From NCBI GenBank assembly GCA_963777665.1, contig CAVZRJ010000001.1, forward strand, positions 620,001-684,000: 64,000 nt of DNA. Direction: 5' to 3'. The position numbers and the translations under genes were made by a program. The notes under the pieces are model-generated. The model did not search any database and was not told the origin of the DNA. It saw only the letters and a program-made list of their open reading frames with translations. This DNA is from Bog-756 sp963777665 (GTDB taxonomy: Bacteria > Actinomycetota > Acidimicrobiia > Acidimicrobiales > RAAP-2). Shown one piece after another: positions 55,143-64,000 of the stretch; the stretch's first letter is position 1, and each line of letters begins with the position of its first letter.

Positions 55143-55727
55143 TCAGCCGCCGGCACCCGCCGGCTCGACGTCGCCCGAGCCCTCGAGGAGCCGCTCGTCG
55201 ATGAGGATCGGGACCGGTACCGGCTGGAGGAGGGCGAGGGTGAGGGCGTCGCTCGGGCGGCACGAGTGGACCGATCGAACGCTGCGGCCCCGCAGGTCGA
55301 GCTCGGCGAAGTAGACGGTGCCGCGACGACCGACGATCCGCACCGCCACGATGTCGATGTCGAAGCGCTGGAGCACCGAGCCCATGAGCTCGTGCGTGAG
55401 CGGCCGGGGGGTCGCGATCCGGCGGAAGGCATGGGACAGGATCACCGCGTCCTGGAAGCCGATCGAAAAGGAAAGCTGCCGTCGCGGGGTCTCGCTCTCG
55501 CGGAGCATCACGATCGGGTGCTGGTTGGGCAGGTCGAGGGTGACCGAGGAGACCAGTGCCGTGCGCAGATCGGTCGGGCGGGCGGTCTCCGGAACGGCGA
55601 CGTCCTGCAGCGGCAGACCCACGGGGTCATCTGCCCGATCGGCCTTGCCGGGCCCGCTCCCTTCCGGATCGTCGAGGGGTCCCCCGACGGCGGGCTCGAC
55701 CACCGGGCCGGTGTCGAGATCGCTCAC
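55143..55727 (-). CDS. DUF151 bifunctional-nuclease-family protein
   Basis: 194 residues from the GTG at 55727, overlapping the rodA stop (GTGA). Conserved block LPNQHPIVMLRESE, RQLSFSIGFQDAVILSHAFR, RPLTHELMGSVLQRFD, GTVYFAELDLRG and CRPSDALTLALL. In plants and bacteria these have nuclease activity or bind tRNA-modifying partners. The first 45 residues are an acidic, Pro/Gly-rich linker. Confidence 0.85.
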   Translation of the reverse strand: MSDLDTGPVVEPAVGGPLDDPEGSGPGKADRADDPVGLPLQDVAVPETARPTDLRTALVSSVTLDLPNQHPIVMLRESETPRRQLSFSIGFQDAVILSHAFRRIATPRPLTHELMGSVLQRFDIDIVAVRIVGRRGTVYFAELDLRGRSVRSVHSCRPSDALTLALLQPVPVPILIDERLLEGSGDVEPAGAGG

Positions 55728-56860
55728 CGCGTGTTCCGGTACTGCACGCTCGCCACGAGGCCGATCGCGGCCATGAAGCCGATCATGGCGGATCCCCCGT
55801 AGGAGAGGAACGGCAGGGGGATCCCGGCGACCGGCATGATTCCCATGTTCATCCCGACGTTCTCGAAGATCGAAAACGTGAGCAGGGCGAAGACGCCCGA
55901 GCAGATGAGGCGCCCGAAGGTGTCCTTTGCGAGTTGGGCGACCCGCAGGACCCGCCAGGCGAGGATCGCGTAGACGAACAGCAGGGCGCCGGCTCCGACG
56001 AATCCGAGCTGCTCCCCCACCGCCGAGAAGATGAAGTCGGTCTGCTGCTCGGGGACATAGGCGAGGTTGGTCTGGGCTCCCTTGTTCAGCCCCGTCCCGA
56101 AGATGCCGCCGTGGGCGATGGCGAGCTTGGCCTGGGTCACGTTGTAGGTGACGTCCTGGCTGGCGCCGTTGGGGGAGATGAAGCTGGTCAGGCGTTGGAT
56201 CTGGTAGTGCTTGACCAGACCGAGGTTGAGGGCGACGAAGACCACCGCGACAGCCCCGATCACCAGCAGGAGGAGGTAGCGCCCGGGCATCCCGGCCACG
56301 GCCAGCATCACCAGCAGGATGACCGACATCACGATGGCGGTGCCCAGGTCGGGCTGCTTGATGACGAGGATGATCGGCACCGCGGACATGAGGACCATGC
56401 GGACGAGGTCGCGGAAGTGGAGGCCCTCGGGTCGTCGCGTGCAGTAGGTGGCGATGGCCACGATCAGGACCAGGGTGGCGAACTCCGAGGGCTGCAGCTG
56501 GAGGGGCCCGAGGGAGAACCACCGCTGCGACCCGAGCGCGTGCGAGCCGAAGGGCGAGAGGACCGCGAGGAGGCCGAGGACGATGCCCACGTAGAGGACC
56601 GTGCTGACCTGTTCGAGCTTGCGGTAGTCGAAGAGGGCCACCGCCACGAAGACGACCACGGCAAGCACGAAGAAGGCCGCCTGGCGCTTGAGGTAGTAGT
56701 GCGGGTCCTCGCCGGCGAGGGCCAGCTTGGCTCTGGTCGCGGAGAAGATCATGACGATCCCGGTGACCGCGAGGAGCAGGGTCGCGCCGAGCAGGATCGG
56801 GTCGATCCGGACCGCCAGGTGGCGAGGGCGTGGCGCGAGTGCGTCGGTTGCGTAGGTCAC
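55724..56860 (-). CDS. rodA: rod-shape SEDS polymerase
   Basis: 378 residues. Short RodA form with ten membrane helices: LLAVTGIVMIFSATR, QRWFSLGPLQLQPSEFATLVLIV, IKQPDLGTAIVMSVILLVML, IAHGGIFGTGLNKGAQT, VPEQQTDFIFSAVGEQLGFVG, GIMPVAGIPLPFLSYGGSAMIG. The catalytic Asp of this family lies in the periplasmic loop near EQQTDF. Lateral wall synthesis with a class B PBP, which is not in the window. Confidence 0.92.
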   Translation of the reverse strand: MTYATDALAPRPRHLAVRIDPILLGATLLLAVTGIVMIFSATRAKLALAGEDPHYYLKRQAAFFVLAVVVFVAVALFDYRKLEQVSTVLYVGIVLGLLAVLSPFGSHALGSQRWFSLGPLQLQPSEFATLVLIVAIATYCTRRPEGLHFRDLVRMVLMSAVPIILVIKQPDLGTAIVMSVILLVMLAVAGMPGRYLLLLVIGAVAVVFVALNLGLVKHYQIQRLTSFISPNGASQDVTYNVTQAKLAIAHGGIFGTGLNKGAQTNLAYVPEQQTDFIFSAVGEQLGFVGAGALLFVYAILAWRVLRVAQLAKDTFGRLICSGVFALLTFSIFENVGMNMGIMPVAGIPLPFLSYGGSAMIGFMAAIGLVASVQYRNTR

Positions 56861-56881
56861 CAGGTTGCTCCGGCATACAGG

Positions 56882-57820
56882 CTACCTGTCGGTCGGTGCC
56901 TCGCCGGGGCGCTGCTGGGCTCCCTGCTCGTGCGCCGCCCGCCACATCGCGTCGACCGGAGCGGCCTGCCCGGTCCACCGCTCGACCTGCAGGGCAGCCT
57001 GGTGGACGAGCATCCCGAGACCGTTGGAGACCGTCGCCCCCTGCCGTCGCGCGGCCTCGAGCCAGGGCGTGACCGGCGGGTGGTAGACGAGGTCGACCAC
57101 CAGCTGGCCGGAATCGAGCAGCTCCGGATCGACCGGCCACGACGGCGGTCGGTGGGCCACGCCGCCCATGCCCACCGGGGTCGCGTTGACCACGAGCCGG
57201 CAGGACCGTGCGTCCGCGGGCGTGCCCACCCGCCCGACCGGGCCGGCCAGGGCCGCGGCAGTCGCCGCCCGCTCGGGGGTGCGGTTCACGACCACCACTT
57301 CGGCCGCGCCCGCGCCGGCCAGTGCAGCCACCACCGCCCGTGCCGCCCCCCCGGCTCCGACCACCAGACAGCGCTGCGCGCCGGGGTCGAACCGGTGGGC
57401 ACGGCCGAGCGCCGCCACGAAACCGGCGCCATCGGTGTTGTCACCCAACCACCCGTCGTCGGTCGCGATCACACAGTTGACCGCGCCGAGGCGGGCCGCC
57501 TCCGGCGTGAGCTCGTCCAGCGCACGTGCGACCGCATCCTTGTGGGGCATGGTGACCGAGAGCCCACGGATCCCCAGGGCGCGTGCGCCGGACAGCGCCC
57601 GGACCGCCTCCCCCTCCGCCACCGGGAACCCGACCGAGACCCAGTCGACCGCCAGGGCAGCGAACGCGGTGTTGTGCAGGAGCGGTGAGAGGGAGTGGCC
57701 CACCGGGTCGCCGATGACCCCGACCACACGGGTCGCAGCCGTAATGCCGCTCGTGGAGCCGCCCGCATCGGGCCGTGGGTGGTCGGCGCCTCCCGGTGGC
57801 GGCACGGCGGTCGTCGGCAT
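56882..57820 (-). CDS. aroE: shikimate dehydrogenase
   Basis: 312 residues. VVGVIGDPVGHSLSPLLHN, LSVTMPHKDAVARAL (catalytic Lys), DNTDGAGFVAAL (catalytic Asp), NADP loop CLVVGAGGAARAVVAAL, VNRTPERA, VNATPVGMGG and GLGMLVHQAALQ. Reduces 3-dehydroshikimate. The first 30 residues are a disordered leader. Follows mltG in the same direction. Confidence 0.95.
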   Translation of the reverse strand: MPTTAVPPPGGADHPRPDAGGSTSGITAATRVVGVIGDPVGHSLSPLLHNTAFAALAVDWVSVGFPVAEGEAVRALSGARALGIRGLSVTMPHKDAVARALDELTPEAARLGAVNCVIATDDGWLGDNTDGAGFVAALGRAHRFDPGAQRCLVVGAGGAARAVVAALAGAGAAEVVVVNRTPERAATAAALAGPVGRVGTPADARSCRLVVNATPVGMGGVAHRPPSWPVDPELLDSGQLVVDLVYHPPVTPWLEAARRQGATVSNGLGMLVHQAALQVERWTGQAAPVDAMWRAAHEQGAQQRPGEAPTDR

Positions 57821-57838
57821 CCGTGCAGTCTTGCCTGC

Positions 57839-59026
57839 TCAGCCGACACCGCGTGCGGTGGCGAGCGCCTCGTTGGCCTGCTGCTCGGCGAAGGTGTCGG
57901 AGAAGGCCTCGGTGCCGTCCGCGCGGACCACGACGAAGTAGAGCCAGGAGCCGGCGGGTGGGTCGAGGGCCGCCTGGAGCGACGCCCGGGACGGGAAGCA
58001 GGTCGGCGACGGCGGGAGGCCCTCGTGCAGATAGGTGTTGTAGGGGGTCTGGGTCCGCAGGTCGGCCTCGGTCACCGGGCCGCCGTCCCGTCCGAGTGCG
58101 TAGAGCACCGTCGAGTCCATCTGCAGGGGCATCCCGCGGGCGAGACGGTTGAGGACGACCCGGGCGACCGGCCCGAGGTTCTTGGCGATCACCCCCTCCT
58201 TCTCGACGATCGAGGCGATGGTGACCACCTGGTAGGGCGTGAGCCCCAGGCGGGCCGACCCCTCGGTGAGGCCGACCTGGGCTGCCAGCGTGTCGAACCG
58301 GCCGACCATCTCGACGAGCAGTTGGTGGTCGGTCTCCGCGGGGAACACCAGATAGGTCCCCGTGCCGAGGAGCCCGTCCAGGTTGGTCGAGCCGGCCGGC
58401 TGCCACGGCGAGTGCACGGTGGCCGCGGTCGCGCGGAAGGCGCTGGCGGAGTGGCCCGGCAGCTGTCCGACCCGTTGGGCCAGTTCGGCCACGGTGAAGC
58501 CCGGCGGGATCGTGACCGGGAAGATGTTCGGGCCGTTGGCGAGGATCCCGTCCACGGCGGCAAAGCTCGAGTTTCGCCGGAAGGCGTAGGTACCGGCCTG
58601 GACACCGGGGAGGCTGTGGAACTGGGACCAGATCCGGTATGCGAGCGAGCTGCCGATGACCTGCTTCGCCTCGAGGGTGACCGCCACCTGGTCGGCTCCC
58701 GAGCCGGAGGACACGGTGACCACGACCTGCGCGCCAGGAGGCCCCGAGGGCGACGCCTCCGACGACACCCAGAGGAACACCCCGAGGAGGGCGGCACCGA
58801 TCAGGACGATCACCGGGACCGCGATCCTCCAGCGCCGGCGCCGCAGTCCCGGCCGGCCCCGGCGACCGCCGCCCCCGCCCGCGGGGCCGTCGCCCTCGCC
58901 CGGACGCCCGTAGATGTGCGGGCCGACGGCGACCGCCGCCCCGTCGCCGAGGTCAACTGACGCACCGTGGGCTCCGGAGACGAGGTCGGGGTCCGTCACG
59001 GTCGAGCGCTCCGACCCTCGAGCCAT
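57839..59026 (-). CDS. mltG: endolytic transglycosylase
   Basis: 395 residues. A cytosolic leader of about 65 residues (Gly/Arg rich), a membrane helix (IAVPVIVLIGAALLGVFLWV), a LysM-like part (PGFTVAELAQRVGQLPG) and the catalytic YceG domain with Glu in VVTIASIVEKEGV, RLARGMPLQMDSTVLYALG and YNTYLHEGLPPSPT. Cuts nascent glycan strands. Overlaps ruvX by 31 bp. Confidence 0.94.
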   Translation of the reverse strand: MARGSERSTVTDPDLVSGAHGASVDLGDGAAVAVGPHIYGRPGEGDGPAGGGGGRRGRPGLRRRRWRIAVPVIVLIGAALLGVFLWVSSEASPSGPPGAQVVVTVSSGSGADQVAVTLEAKQVIGSSLAYRIWSQFHSLPGVQAGTYAFRRNSSFAAVDGILANGPNIFPVTIPPGFTVAELAQRVGQLPGHSASAFRATAATVHSPWQPAGSTNLDGLLGTGTYLVFPAETDHQLLVEMVGRFDTLAAQVGLTEGSARLGLTPYQVVTIASIVEKEGVIAKNLGPVARVVLNRLARGMPLQMDSTVLYALGRDGGPVTEADLRTQTPYNTYLHEGLPPSPTCFPSRASLQAALDPPAGSWLYFVVVRADGTEAFSDTFAEQQANEALATARGVG

Positions 59027-59454
59027 GCCGCGAGGATGACCGCAGCGGCCGTGCGGTCGACCACGGCACGCCGGGCGCGACCGCGTGTCCCGGCGGCACC
59101 GAGGGACTGCTCGGCGCTCACCGTCGTGAGGCGCTCGTCGAAGAGCTCGACGCGCACGTCCCTACCCACGAGCAGCGCCTGCAGGGCCTCGGCCTCGGCC
59201 TCGGCCGCCAGTGCCGCCGGGCCGCGGCGCCCGTCCATGGAGAGGGGCAGGCCCACGACCACGGTGACCGCCTCCTCCTCGACGATGAGGTCCACCAGGG
59301 TCCGGCGGTCCCGCTCGGCGTCCCCGCTCCGGACCACGGTGCCCCGCGGCGTGGCCACCGTACCCGCGGAGTCGCTCACTGCGATGCCGATGCGCCGGGT
59401 GCCGAGATCGATGCCGACCGCCCGTCCGCGTCGGTTCGGGCCGTCCGTCCCCAC
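58996..59454 (-). CDS. ruvX: Holliday junction resolvase-like protein YqgF
   Basis: 152 residues. RNase H fold: AVGIDLGTRRIGIAVSD (Asp), VVVGLPLSMDGRRG, VELFDERLTTVSAEQ (Glu) and VDRTAAAVILAAWL (Asp). Acts in 16S rRNA end processing or junction resolution. Six bp after alaS: the alaS-ruvX-mltG-aroE order is common in Gram-positive bacteria. Confidence 0.94.
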   Translation of the reverse strand: MGTDGPNRRGRAVGIDLGTRRIGIAVSDSAGTVATPRGTVVRSGDAERDRRTLVDLIVEEEAVTVVVGLPLSMDGRRGPAALAAEAEAEALQALLVGRDVRVELFDERLTTVSAEQSLGAAGTRGRARRAVVDRTAAAVILAAWLEGRSARP

Positions 59455-59460
59455 AGTCGT

Positions 59461-62067
59461 TCAGGATCCCCCGAGCACCCGACGGGCCTCCTCGAGGGCG
59501 CGGTCGATGCCGGCCGGGTCCTTGCCCCCTGCGACGGCGACCTCCGGCGAGCCGCCGCCACCGCCGCCCAACAGTGGGGAGATCTGCTTGACGAGCGCTC
59601 CGGCGTCGACCTGTCCGTCGGTGCGATCGACCGGGTCGGCGGCAACGACCAGTGAGGCCTTGGCGCCGTCCGGGCTCCCACCGAGCACGACCGCCCGGAG
59701 CCCTCCTGAGGACCGGACCGCCTGGGCCAGGTCGCGGAGCTGGTCCGGGCTCAGGCCGTCCCGACGGGCCACCACCGCTCCGCCCGACGCCTCGGCGATC
59801 AGCGCCACCGCATCGGCCCGGAGCTCGCGCGCGCGGGCCTGTTCGAGTGCCTTTTCCGCCGCCCGCTGGCGTTCCAACAGGCGTTCGATGGCCTCGCCGA
59901 CGTGCTCCGGGTCGGTGCGCAGCAGGTCGGCCGCACCGTCCAGCAGCGCCTCCCGGGAGGCCACCCGCTCGATGGCCCCCATGCCGGTCACCGCGAGGAT
60001 CCGTCGTGTGTTGGAGCCGATGGACGACTCGGAGATCACCGTGATCGGGCCGATCATCCCGAGCGCGCCGACATGGGTACCGCCGCAGAGCTCGGTCGAA
60101 TGTGGCCCGGCCTGGACCACGCGCACCCGCTCGCCGTACTTGTCGCCGAAGAACGCCAACGCCCCCATCTCCTCGGCCTCGGCTCTCGAGTGCTCCTCGA
60201 CCACCACTGTAAGGTCGGTGAGCACATCGGCGTTGGCCAGAGTGGTGACCTCGGCCAGCTCGTCCGGCGTGAGCGGGGCGTGGTGGCTGAAGTCGAAGCG
60301 GAGCCGGTCGGGCGCGACCAGCGAGCTCTGCTGGCGCACGTGGTCCCCGAGCACCGTGCGTAGGGCCGCGTGCAGGAGGTGGGTGGCGGTGTGGCTGCGA
60401 CGCAGCGCCTCGCGCCGGGGACCGTCGATCGTCGCGATGGCATCCTGTCCGGCGAAGATCTCACCGGTGACCGTCGCCCGGTGAGAGGTCAGCCCGGTCA
60501 GTGCCGAGACCGTGTCGTAGACGAGCGCGGTCCCGGTCTCTGTGACGATGGTCCCGGTGTCGCCCATCTGGCCTCCACCCTCGGCGTAGAAGGGGGTACG
60601 GTCGAGGAAGACCTCGACCTGCCCGGCCTCCTCGGGGGCACGGTCGGTCAGCACCGCGACCACGCGGGCCGGCGTCGAGTAGCCGTCGGGCCGCTGCCCG
60701 ACGAAGACGGTCCGGCCCTCGAGATCGAGGACCGACCGGTAGGCCTCCTCTCCGGCAGGGACCCGGCCGGCCCGTGCCGCGGCCCGGGCCTGGGCCCGTT
60801 GGCGGTCCATGGCCTGCTCGAACCCCTCCAGGTCGACGGTCCGGCCCGCCTCCTCGGCGATCTCGACCGTGAGCTCGACCGGGAAGCCGTAGGTGTCGTG
60901 GAGCCGGAACGCCACCGCACCGGGAACGGTGCTGTCGCCCGAGGCGAGCTGCTCCTCGAGGATGGCCGATCCGGTGGCCAGGGTACGGAGGAAGGCCTCC
61001 TCCTCACGGGCCACCACGTCGGCCACCAGCTGATGCTGCTCGGCCAGGCTCGGGTAGGCGCCCCCGAGGACCGACACGGCCACGTCCACGAGGCGCGGCG
61101 TGAACGGCTCGGTGACCCCGAGCTGCCGGGCCCGGCGCACAGCCCGTCGGATGACCCGACGCAGCACGTAGCCCCGACCCTCGTTGGCCGGCAGCACCCC
61201 GTCGGCCACCACCATGGACATGGCCCGCCCGTGGTCGGCCAGGATGCGCAGGGCCACGTCGTCGTGGTCGCTCTCCCCATAGGTTCGGCCGGTGATCGAC
61301 TGGGCCTCTTCGAGGAGCGGCACGAACAGCTCGGTGTCGAAGATCGAGTCGACGCCGGTGAGGACGGGCAGGATGCGCTCGAGGCCGGCGCCCGTGTCGA
61401 TGCTCGGCCTGGGCAATGCGTCCGTCGTGCCGTCCGGGTGGCGGTCGTACTGCATGAAGACCAGGTTCCAGATCTCGACGAAGCGCTCGGCGCCGCCGTG
61501 CGCCGGTCCCCCGTCCTCGCCGTAGGCGGGACCCTTGTCGAAGAAGAGCTCGGAGCTCGGACCCCAGGGACCGACACCGTCGCCCTTCCAGACATTGTCA
61601 TCGCCCATCCGCTGGATGCGCTCTGCCGGGACACCGACCGCGTCGCGCCAGATGGCCTCCGCTTCGTCGTCGTCCTCGTGCACGGTGATCCACAGGCGGT
61701 CGCCGTCGATGCCCAGCACCCCCGTCACCAGCTCCCACGCGTAGGGGATCGCCTCGGACTTGAAGTAGTCACCGAAGCTGAAGTTGCCCAGCATCTCGAA
61801 GAACGTGCAGTGGCGCTGCGTGGTGCCCACCACGTCGATGTCGACCGTGCGGAAGCACTTCTGCACCGAAGTGGCCCGGGTCCAGGGCGGGACCTCGTCG
61901 CCGACGAAGAAGGGCTTGAACGGCACCATTCCGGCGATCGTGAACAGCACGGTCGGGTCGTGCGGGATCAGGCTCGCCGACGGCACCGGTGCATGGCCGC
62001 GCTCGACGAAGAAGCCGGTGAACGCGGCTCTGAGATGGTCGGCGCTGTGCGCCGTGCCGGAGGTCAC
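59461..62067 (-). CDS. alaS: alanyl-tRNA synthetase
   Basis: 868 residues from the GTG at 62067; a TTG three codons earlier is possible. Class II core: HAPVPSASLIPHDPTVLFTIAGMVPFKPFF core pieces, RATSVQKCFRTVDID, HCTFFEMLGNFSFGDYF (motif 2), GAGLERILPVL (motif 3). Editing domain with HTATHLLHAALR and CGGTHVGALG (zinc His/Cys), then C-Ala domain with GGGGGSPEVAVAGGKD. Intact over 2.6 kb. Confidence 0.97.
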   Translation of the reverse strand: MTSGTAHSADHLRAAFTGFFVERGHAPVPSASLIPHDPTVLFTIAGMVPFKPFFVGDEVPPWTRATSVQKCFRTVDIDVVGTTQRHCTFFEMLGNFSFGDYFKSEAIPYAWELVTGVLGIDGDRLWITVHEDDDEAEAIWRDAVGVPAERIQRMGDDNVWKGDGVGPWGPSSELFFDKGPAYGEDGGPAHGGAERFVEIWNLVFMQYDRHPDGTTDALPRPSIDTGAGLERILPVLTGVDSIFDTELFVPLLEEAQSITGRTYGESDHDDVALRILADHGRAMSMVVADGVLPANEGRGYVLRRVIRRAVRRARQLGVTEPFTPRLVDVAVSVLGGAYPSLAEQHQLVADVVAREEEAFLRTLATGSAILEEQLASGDSTVPGAVAFRLHDTYGFPVELTVEIAEEAGRTVDLEGFEQAMDRQRAQARAAARAGRVPAGEEAYRSVLDLEGRTVFVGQRPDGYSTPARVVAVLTDRAPEEAGQVEVFLDRTPFYAEGGGQMGDTGTIVTETGTALVYDTVSALTGLTSHRATVTGEIFAGQDAIATIDGPRREALRRSHTATHLLHAALRTVLGDHVRQQSSLVAPDRLRFDFSHHAPLTPDELAEVTTLANADVLTDLTVVVEEHSRAEAEEMGALAFFGDKYGERVRVVQAGPHSTELCGGTHVGALGMIGPITVISESSIGSNTRRILAVTGMGAIERVASREALLDGAADLLRTDPEHVGEAIERLLERQRAAEKALEQARARELRADAVALIAEASGGAVVARRDGLSPDQLRDLAQAVRSSGGLRAVVLGGSPDGAKASLVVAADPVDRTDGQVDAGALVKQISPLLGGGGGGSPEVAVAGGKDPAGIDRALEEARRVLGGS

Positions 62068-62078
62068 GACCGGCAATC

Positions 62079-62423
62079 CTAGGTGCCCAGGTGAGAGGGC
62101 GATTCTCGTCGGGTGTCCGCGCCGACCCCCGGGACGACGTCGGGCGTGACCGCGCCGGACGCGGCCAACTGGTCCCAGAGCTCCGACTCACGGCGCTGCT
62201 TCTCGGATCGCCCGGAGACCACCGCCTCGCGTACCCGTTTCCCGGTATGGCCGGCCACCTGCCTGGCCGATCGACCGACCTCGGTCGCAAGCGCCTCGGG
62301 CGCCAGTCGTGCCGCGGCCTGCTCGATGGTGTGCCGGACCTTGCGCTCGGCCCAGAGGGCCGAACCGGCACCGGCCACCGCTCCGGTCATCAGCCAGAAC
62401 GCCCTCCGTGGCACGACGATCAC
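62079..62423 (-). CDS. membrane-anchored protein of unknown function
   Basis: 114 residues. One N-terminal helix (AFWLMTGAVAGAGSALWA), then a charged helical part (KVRHTIEQAAARLAPEALA, KRVREAVVSGRSEKQRRE). Overlaps the gene before it (ATGA) and sits directly before alaS, a position held by similar short membrane proteins in other actinobacteria. Function unknown. Confidence 0.7.
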   Translation of the reverse strand: MIVVPRRAFWLMTGAVAGAGSALWAERKVRHTIEQAAARLAPEALATEVGRSARQVAGHTGKRVREAVVSGRSEKQRRESELWDQLAASGAVTPDVVPGVGADTRRESPSHLGT

Positions 62424-62821
62424 CGGCTCCGGTCGCGGGGCACGGACGCTCCGTTGCGCGGTGCGACCTCTCGCGACGCGAGCCGACGGATCCCGGTGGC
62501 GGCACCGGCGCGAACGGCCAGGACCTTCACAACCGGATTGGCGAATGCGCGGTACGCCAGACGCGAGGCCGAGTCCACCGTCGCGTGGACCGACTCCGTC
62601 GAGTCGAGGACGGCACCGACCCGTTCCATCTCGGTGGCGGCCTGGTCCACCACCCGGTGTGCGTCCGCGACGAGGGGGACGGTCTGCCGGCGGAGCTCGT
62701 CGGCCAGCGCGCCGACCCGCTCCACCTGGCGGCGGAGCGAGGCCACGGCCACCAGGAGGCCGGCCACCGCGATCACGAAGGCGACGCTGGCCACCAGGAC
62801 GGCGATCTCTCCAGCTGTCAT
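62420..62821 (-). CDS. DUF948-like membrane/coiled-coil protein
   Basis: 133 residues. N-terminal membrane helix (IAVLVASVAFVIAVAGLLVAVA), then a long helix with a coiled-coil pattern (LRRQVERVGALADELRRQ, VVDQAATEMERVGAVL), as in DUF948 proteins that precede alaS in actinobacteria. May organise envelope structures; no direct evidence. Confidence 0.72.
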   Translation of the reverse strand: MTAGEIAVLVASVAFVIAVAGLLVAVASLRRQVERVGALADELRRQTVPLVADAHRVVDQAATEMERVGAVLDSTESVHATVDSASRLAYRAFANPVVKVLAVRAGAATGIRRLASREVAPRNGASVPRDRSR

Positions 62822-62898
62822 GATCGGAGCAGCTTAGATCGCCCGATCCGGGACCCGGGATTGCCCGGGCCGCGCCGTGCCCGGCAGTGGCCGGCCGG

Positions 62899-64000
62899 TC
62901 AGGTCGACGCCATGCCCACGACCGGCCGGTTGAGGGAGATGCCCCCCGTCGATCCGAAGAACCGGGCGTCGCCGTAGGCGAAGATGCCGCCGTCGGAGGC
63001 GACCAGCCAGTAGCCGTGGCCGGTCAGCGACGGCGCCGTGCCGACCACCGGGCGGTTGAGGGTCAGGTTGCCGGTCGAGCCGTAGAACCCGGCGTCCCCA
63101 TAGGCGAAGATGCCGCCGTCGGAGGCGACCAGCCAGTACCCCCTGTCGTCGGGGGTGGCGGCCATCCCCACCACCGGACGGTTGAGGGTGAGGTTGCCGG
63201 TCGAGCCGTGGAACCCGGCGTCGCCGTAGGCGAAGATGCCGCCGTCGGAGGCGACCAGCCAGTACCCCTTGCCGTCGGGGGTCGCGGCCATCCCCACCAC
63301 CGGACGGTTGAGGGTGATCGCCCCCGTCGAGCCGTGGAACCCGGCGTCCCCGAAGGCGAAGATGCCGCCGTCGGAGGCGACCAGCCAGTAGCCCCTGCCG
63401 TCAGGGGTCGCGGCCATCCCCACCACCGGGCGGTTGAGGGTCAGGTTGCCCGTCGAGCCGTAGAACCCGGCGTCGCCATACGCGAAGAGGCCGCCATCGG
63501 AGGCGACCAGCCAGTAGCCCTTGTCGTCGGGCGTGACGGCCATACCCACCACCGGCCGGTTGAGGGTCAGGTTGCCGGTCGAGCCGTAGAACCCGGCGTG
63601 ACCGAAGTCGAAGATGCCGCCGTCGGAGGCGACCAGCCAGTAGCCGGGCAGGGCGTAGCTGTACCGGTCGGAGCCGACCCGCGGACTGGTCCCGTCGGGG
63701 GAGGTCACCGAGACGTCCACGGTGGCGCCTCCCGCCGGTCCGGGGGGCACGGTGGCCACGATCGATGCCAGTGAGGTGACCGTGAAGGCCGCCGCCGGGG
63801 TGGCGCCGAAGCGGACCGAGGTCGCGCCGCCGAAATCGGACCCGGTGATGGTGACCCGTCCGCCGCCGGCGGTCGGGCCCTTGGTCGGGACCACCGAGGT
63901 CACCCGCGGGGAGATGAAGGTGAACATCGACGAGGGGACCGCGGCGCTCGTCCCGGCGGCCGGACCGGTGGTGGTCACGGTGACCGCCGACTGCTGACCG
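62899..64000 (-). CDS. IPT/TIG protein with six-repeat beta-propeller-like domain (partial)
   Basis: The frame is open to the right edge, so the N-terminus is missing. In reading order it has a TIG/IPT Ig-like domain (ISPRVTSVVPTKGPTAGG, VTITGSDFGGATSVRFG, VTVPPG-like VATVPPGPAGG, VTSPDG), then six 42-residue repeats each beginning GYWLVASDGGIF and containing GDAGFYGSTG and LNRPVVGMAATPD. Such repeats fold as propeller blades and are typical of secreted or surface proteins in Acidimicrobiia. Probably extracellular; target unknown. Confidence 0.88.
   Translation of the reverse strand, partial: GQQSAVTVTTTGPAAGTSAAVPSSMFTFISPRVTSVVPTKGPTAGGGRVTITGSDFGGATSVRFGATPAAAFTVTSLASIVATVPPGPAGGATVDVSVTSPDGTSPRVGSDRYSYALPGYWLVASDGGIFDFGHAGFYGSTGNLTLNRPVVGMAVTPDDKGYWLVASDGGLFAYGDAGFYGSTGNLTLNRPVVGMAATPDGRGYWLVASDGGIFAFGDAGFHGSTGAITLNRPVVGMAATPDGKGYWLVASDGGIFAYGDAGFHGSTGNLTLNRPVVGMAATPDDRGYWLVASDGGIFAYGDAGFYGSTGNLTLNRPVVGTAPSLTGHGYWLVASDGGIFAYGDARFFGSTGGISLNRPVVGMAST
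62905..63655. repeat. six tandem 126-bp coding repeats
   Basis: Each unit encodes one 42-residue GYWLVASDGG block. Units are highly alike at DNA level (for example the GCCGCCGTCGGAGGCGACCA segment recurs in nearly every unit), so recent duplication or gene conversion is likely. Confidence 0.85.

Overview
The window is about 64 kb of high-GC chromosome. It most resembles a member of the Acidimicrobiia (Actinomycetota). The evidence is a mycothiol synthase gene, a menaquinone pathway, actinobacterial two-component and SEDS proteins, many GTG/TTG starts with 4-bp ATGA/GTGA gene overlaps, and at the right edge an IPT/TIG protein with tandem GYWLVASDGGIF repeats of the kind common in that class. 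The taxonomic call is inference. Most of the window is ordinary core genome: menC (partial) | integrated element | lepB | fabD-fabG-acpP-fabF | UbiB-like kinase | trpCFBA (minus) | two-component system | SDR | his-trpE-ygfZ operon (hisDCBHAF, GroES-like, hisI, trpE, ygfZ; all minus) | nth, mshD, VIT1-like, MaoC, MerR | menG-menF | glycosyltransferase, AI-2E transporter, flippase-like protein, ppk | two SEDS genes around a DUF151 nuclease | aroE-mltG-ruvX-alaS.

The interesting region is a 12.7-kb integrated element at 2390-15129, inserted in the 3' end of a tRNA-Leu(CAA) gene and bounded by 22-bp direct repeats. From left to right it carries a winged-helix/PLD-like protein, a tyrosine integrase with an upstream HTH gene, a divergent operator/promoter, a small HTH regulator split by an IS630-type insertion, an excisionase-like HTH, a small protein, a DnaB-like helicase, an iteron-like repeat cluster, small and large terminase subunits, a WhiB-like regulator, another HTH protein and a major capsid protein. 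The right end holds cargo genes, including one HEPN-like protein. I see no portal, tail or lysis genes. This layout (integrase, replication helicase, terminase, capsid, no tail) is what is expected of a capsid-forming phage satellite, comparable in architecture to mycobacterial phiRv1/phiRv2 and to cf-PICIs. Paired GGTCACA boxes with 11-bp spacing lie inside both ends and look like integrase arm sites.

Single-base frameshifts are clustered at 2.5-13.2 kb and 38.8-53 kb and hit essential genes (hisD, trpE) as well as ppk and nth. Several fall in homopolymers, so many are probably sequencing errors. Frameshifted genes in the element should therefore not be assumed dead. The exception is the IS630 transposase and the regulator it interrupts, which look truly broken.
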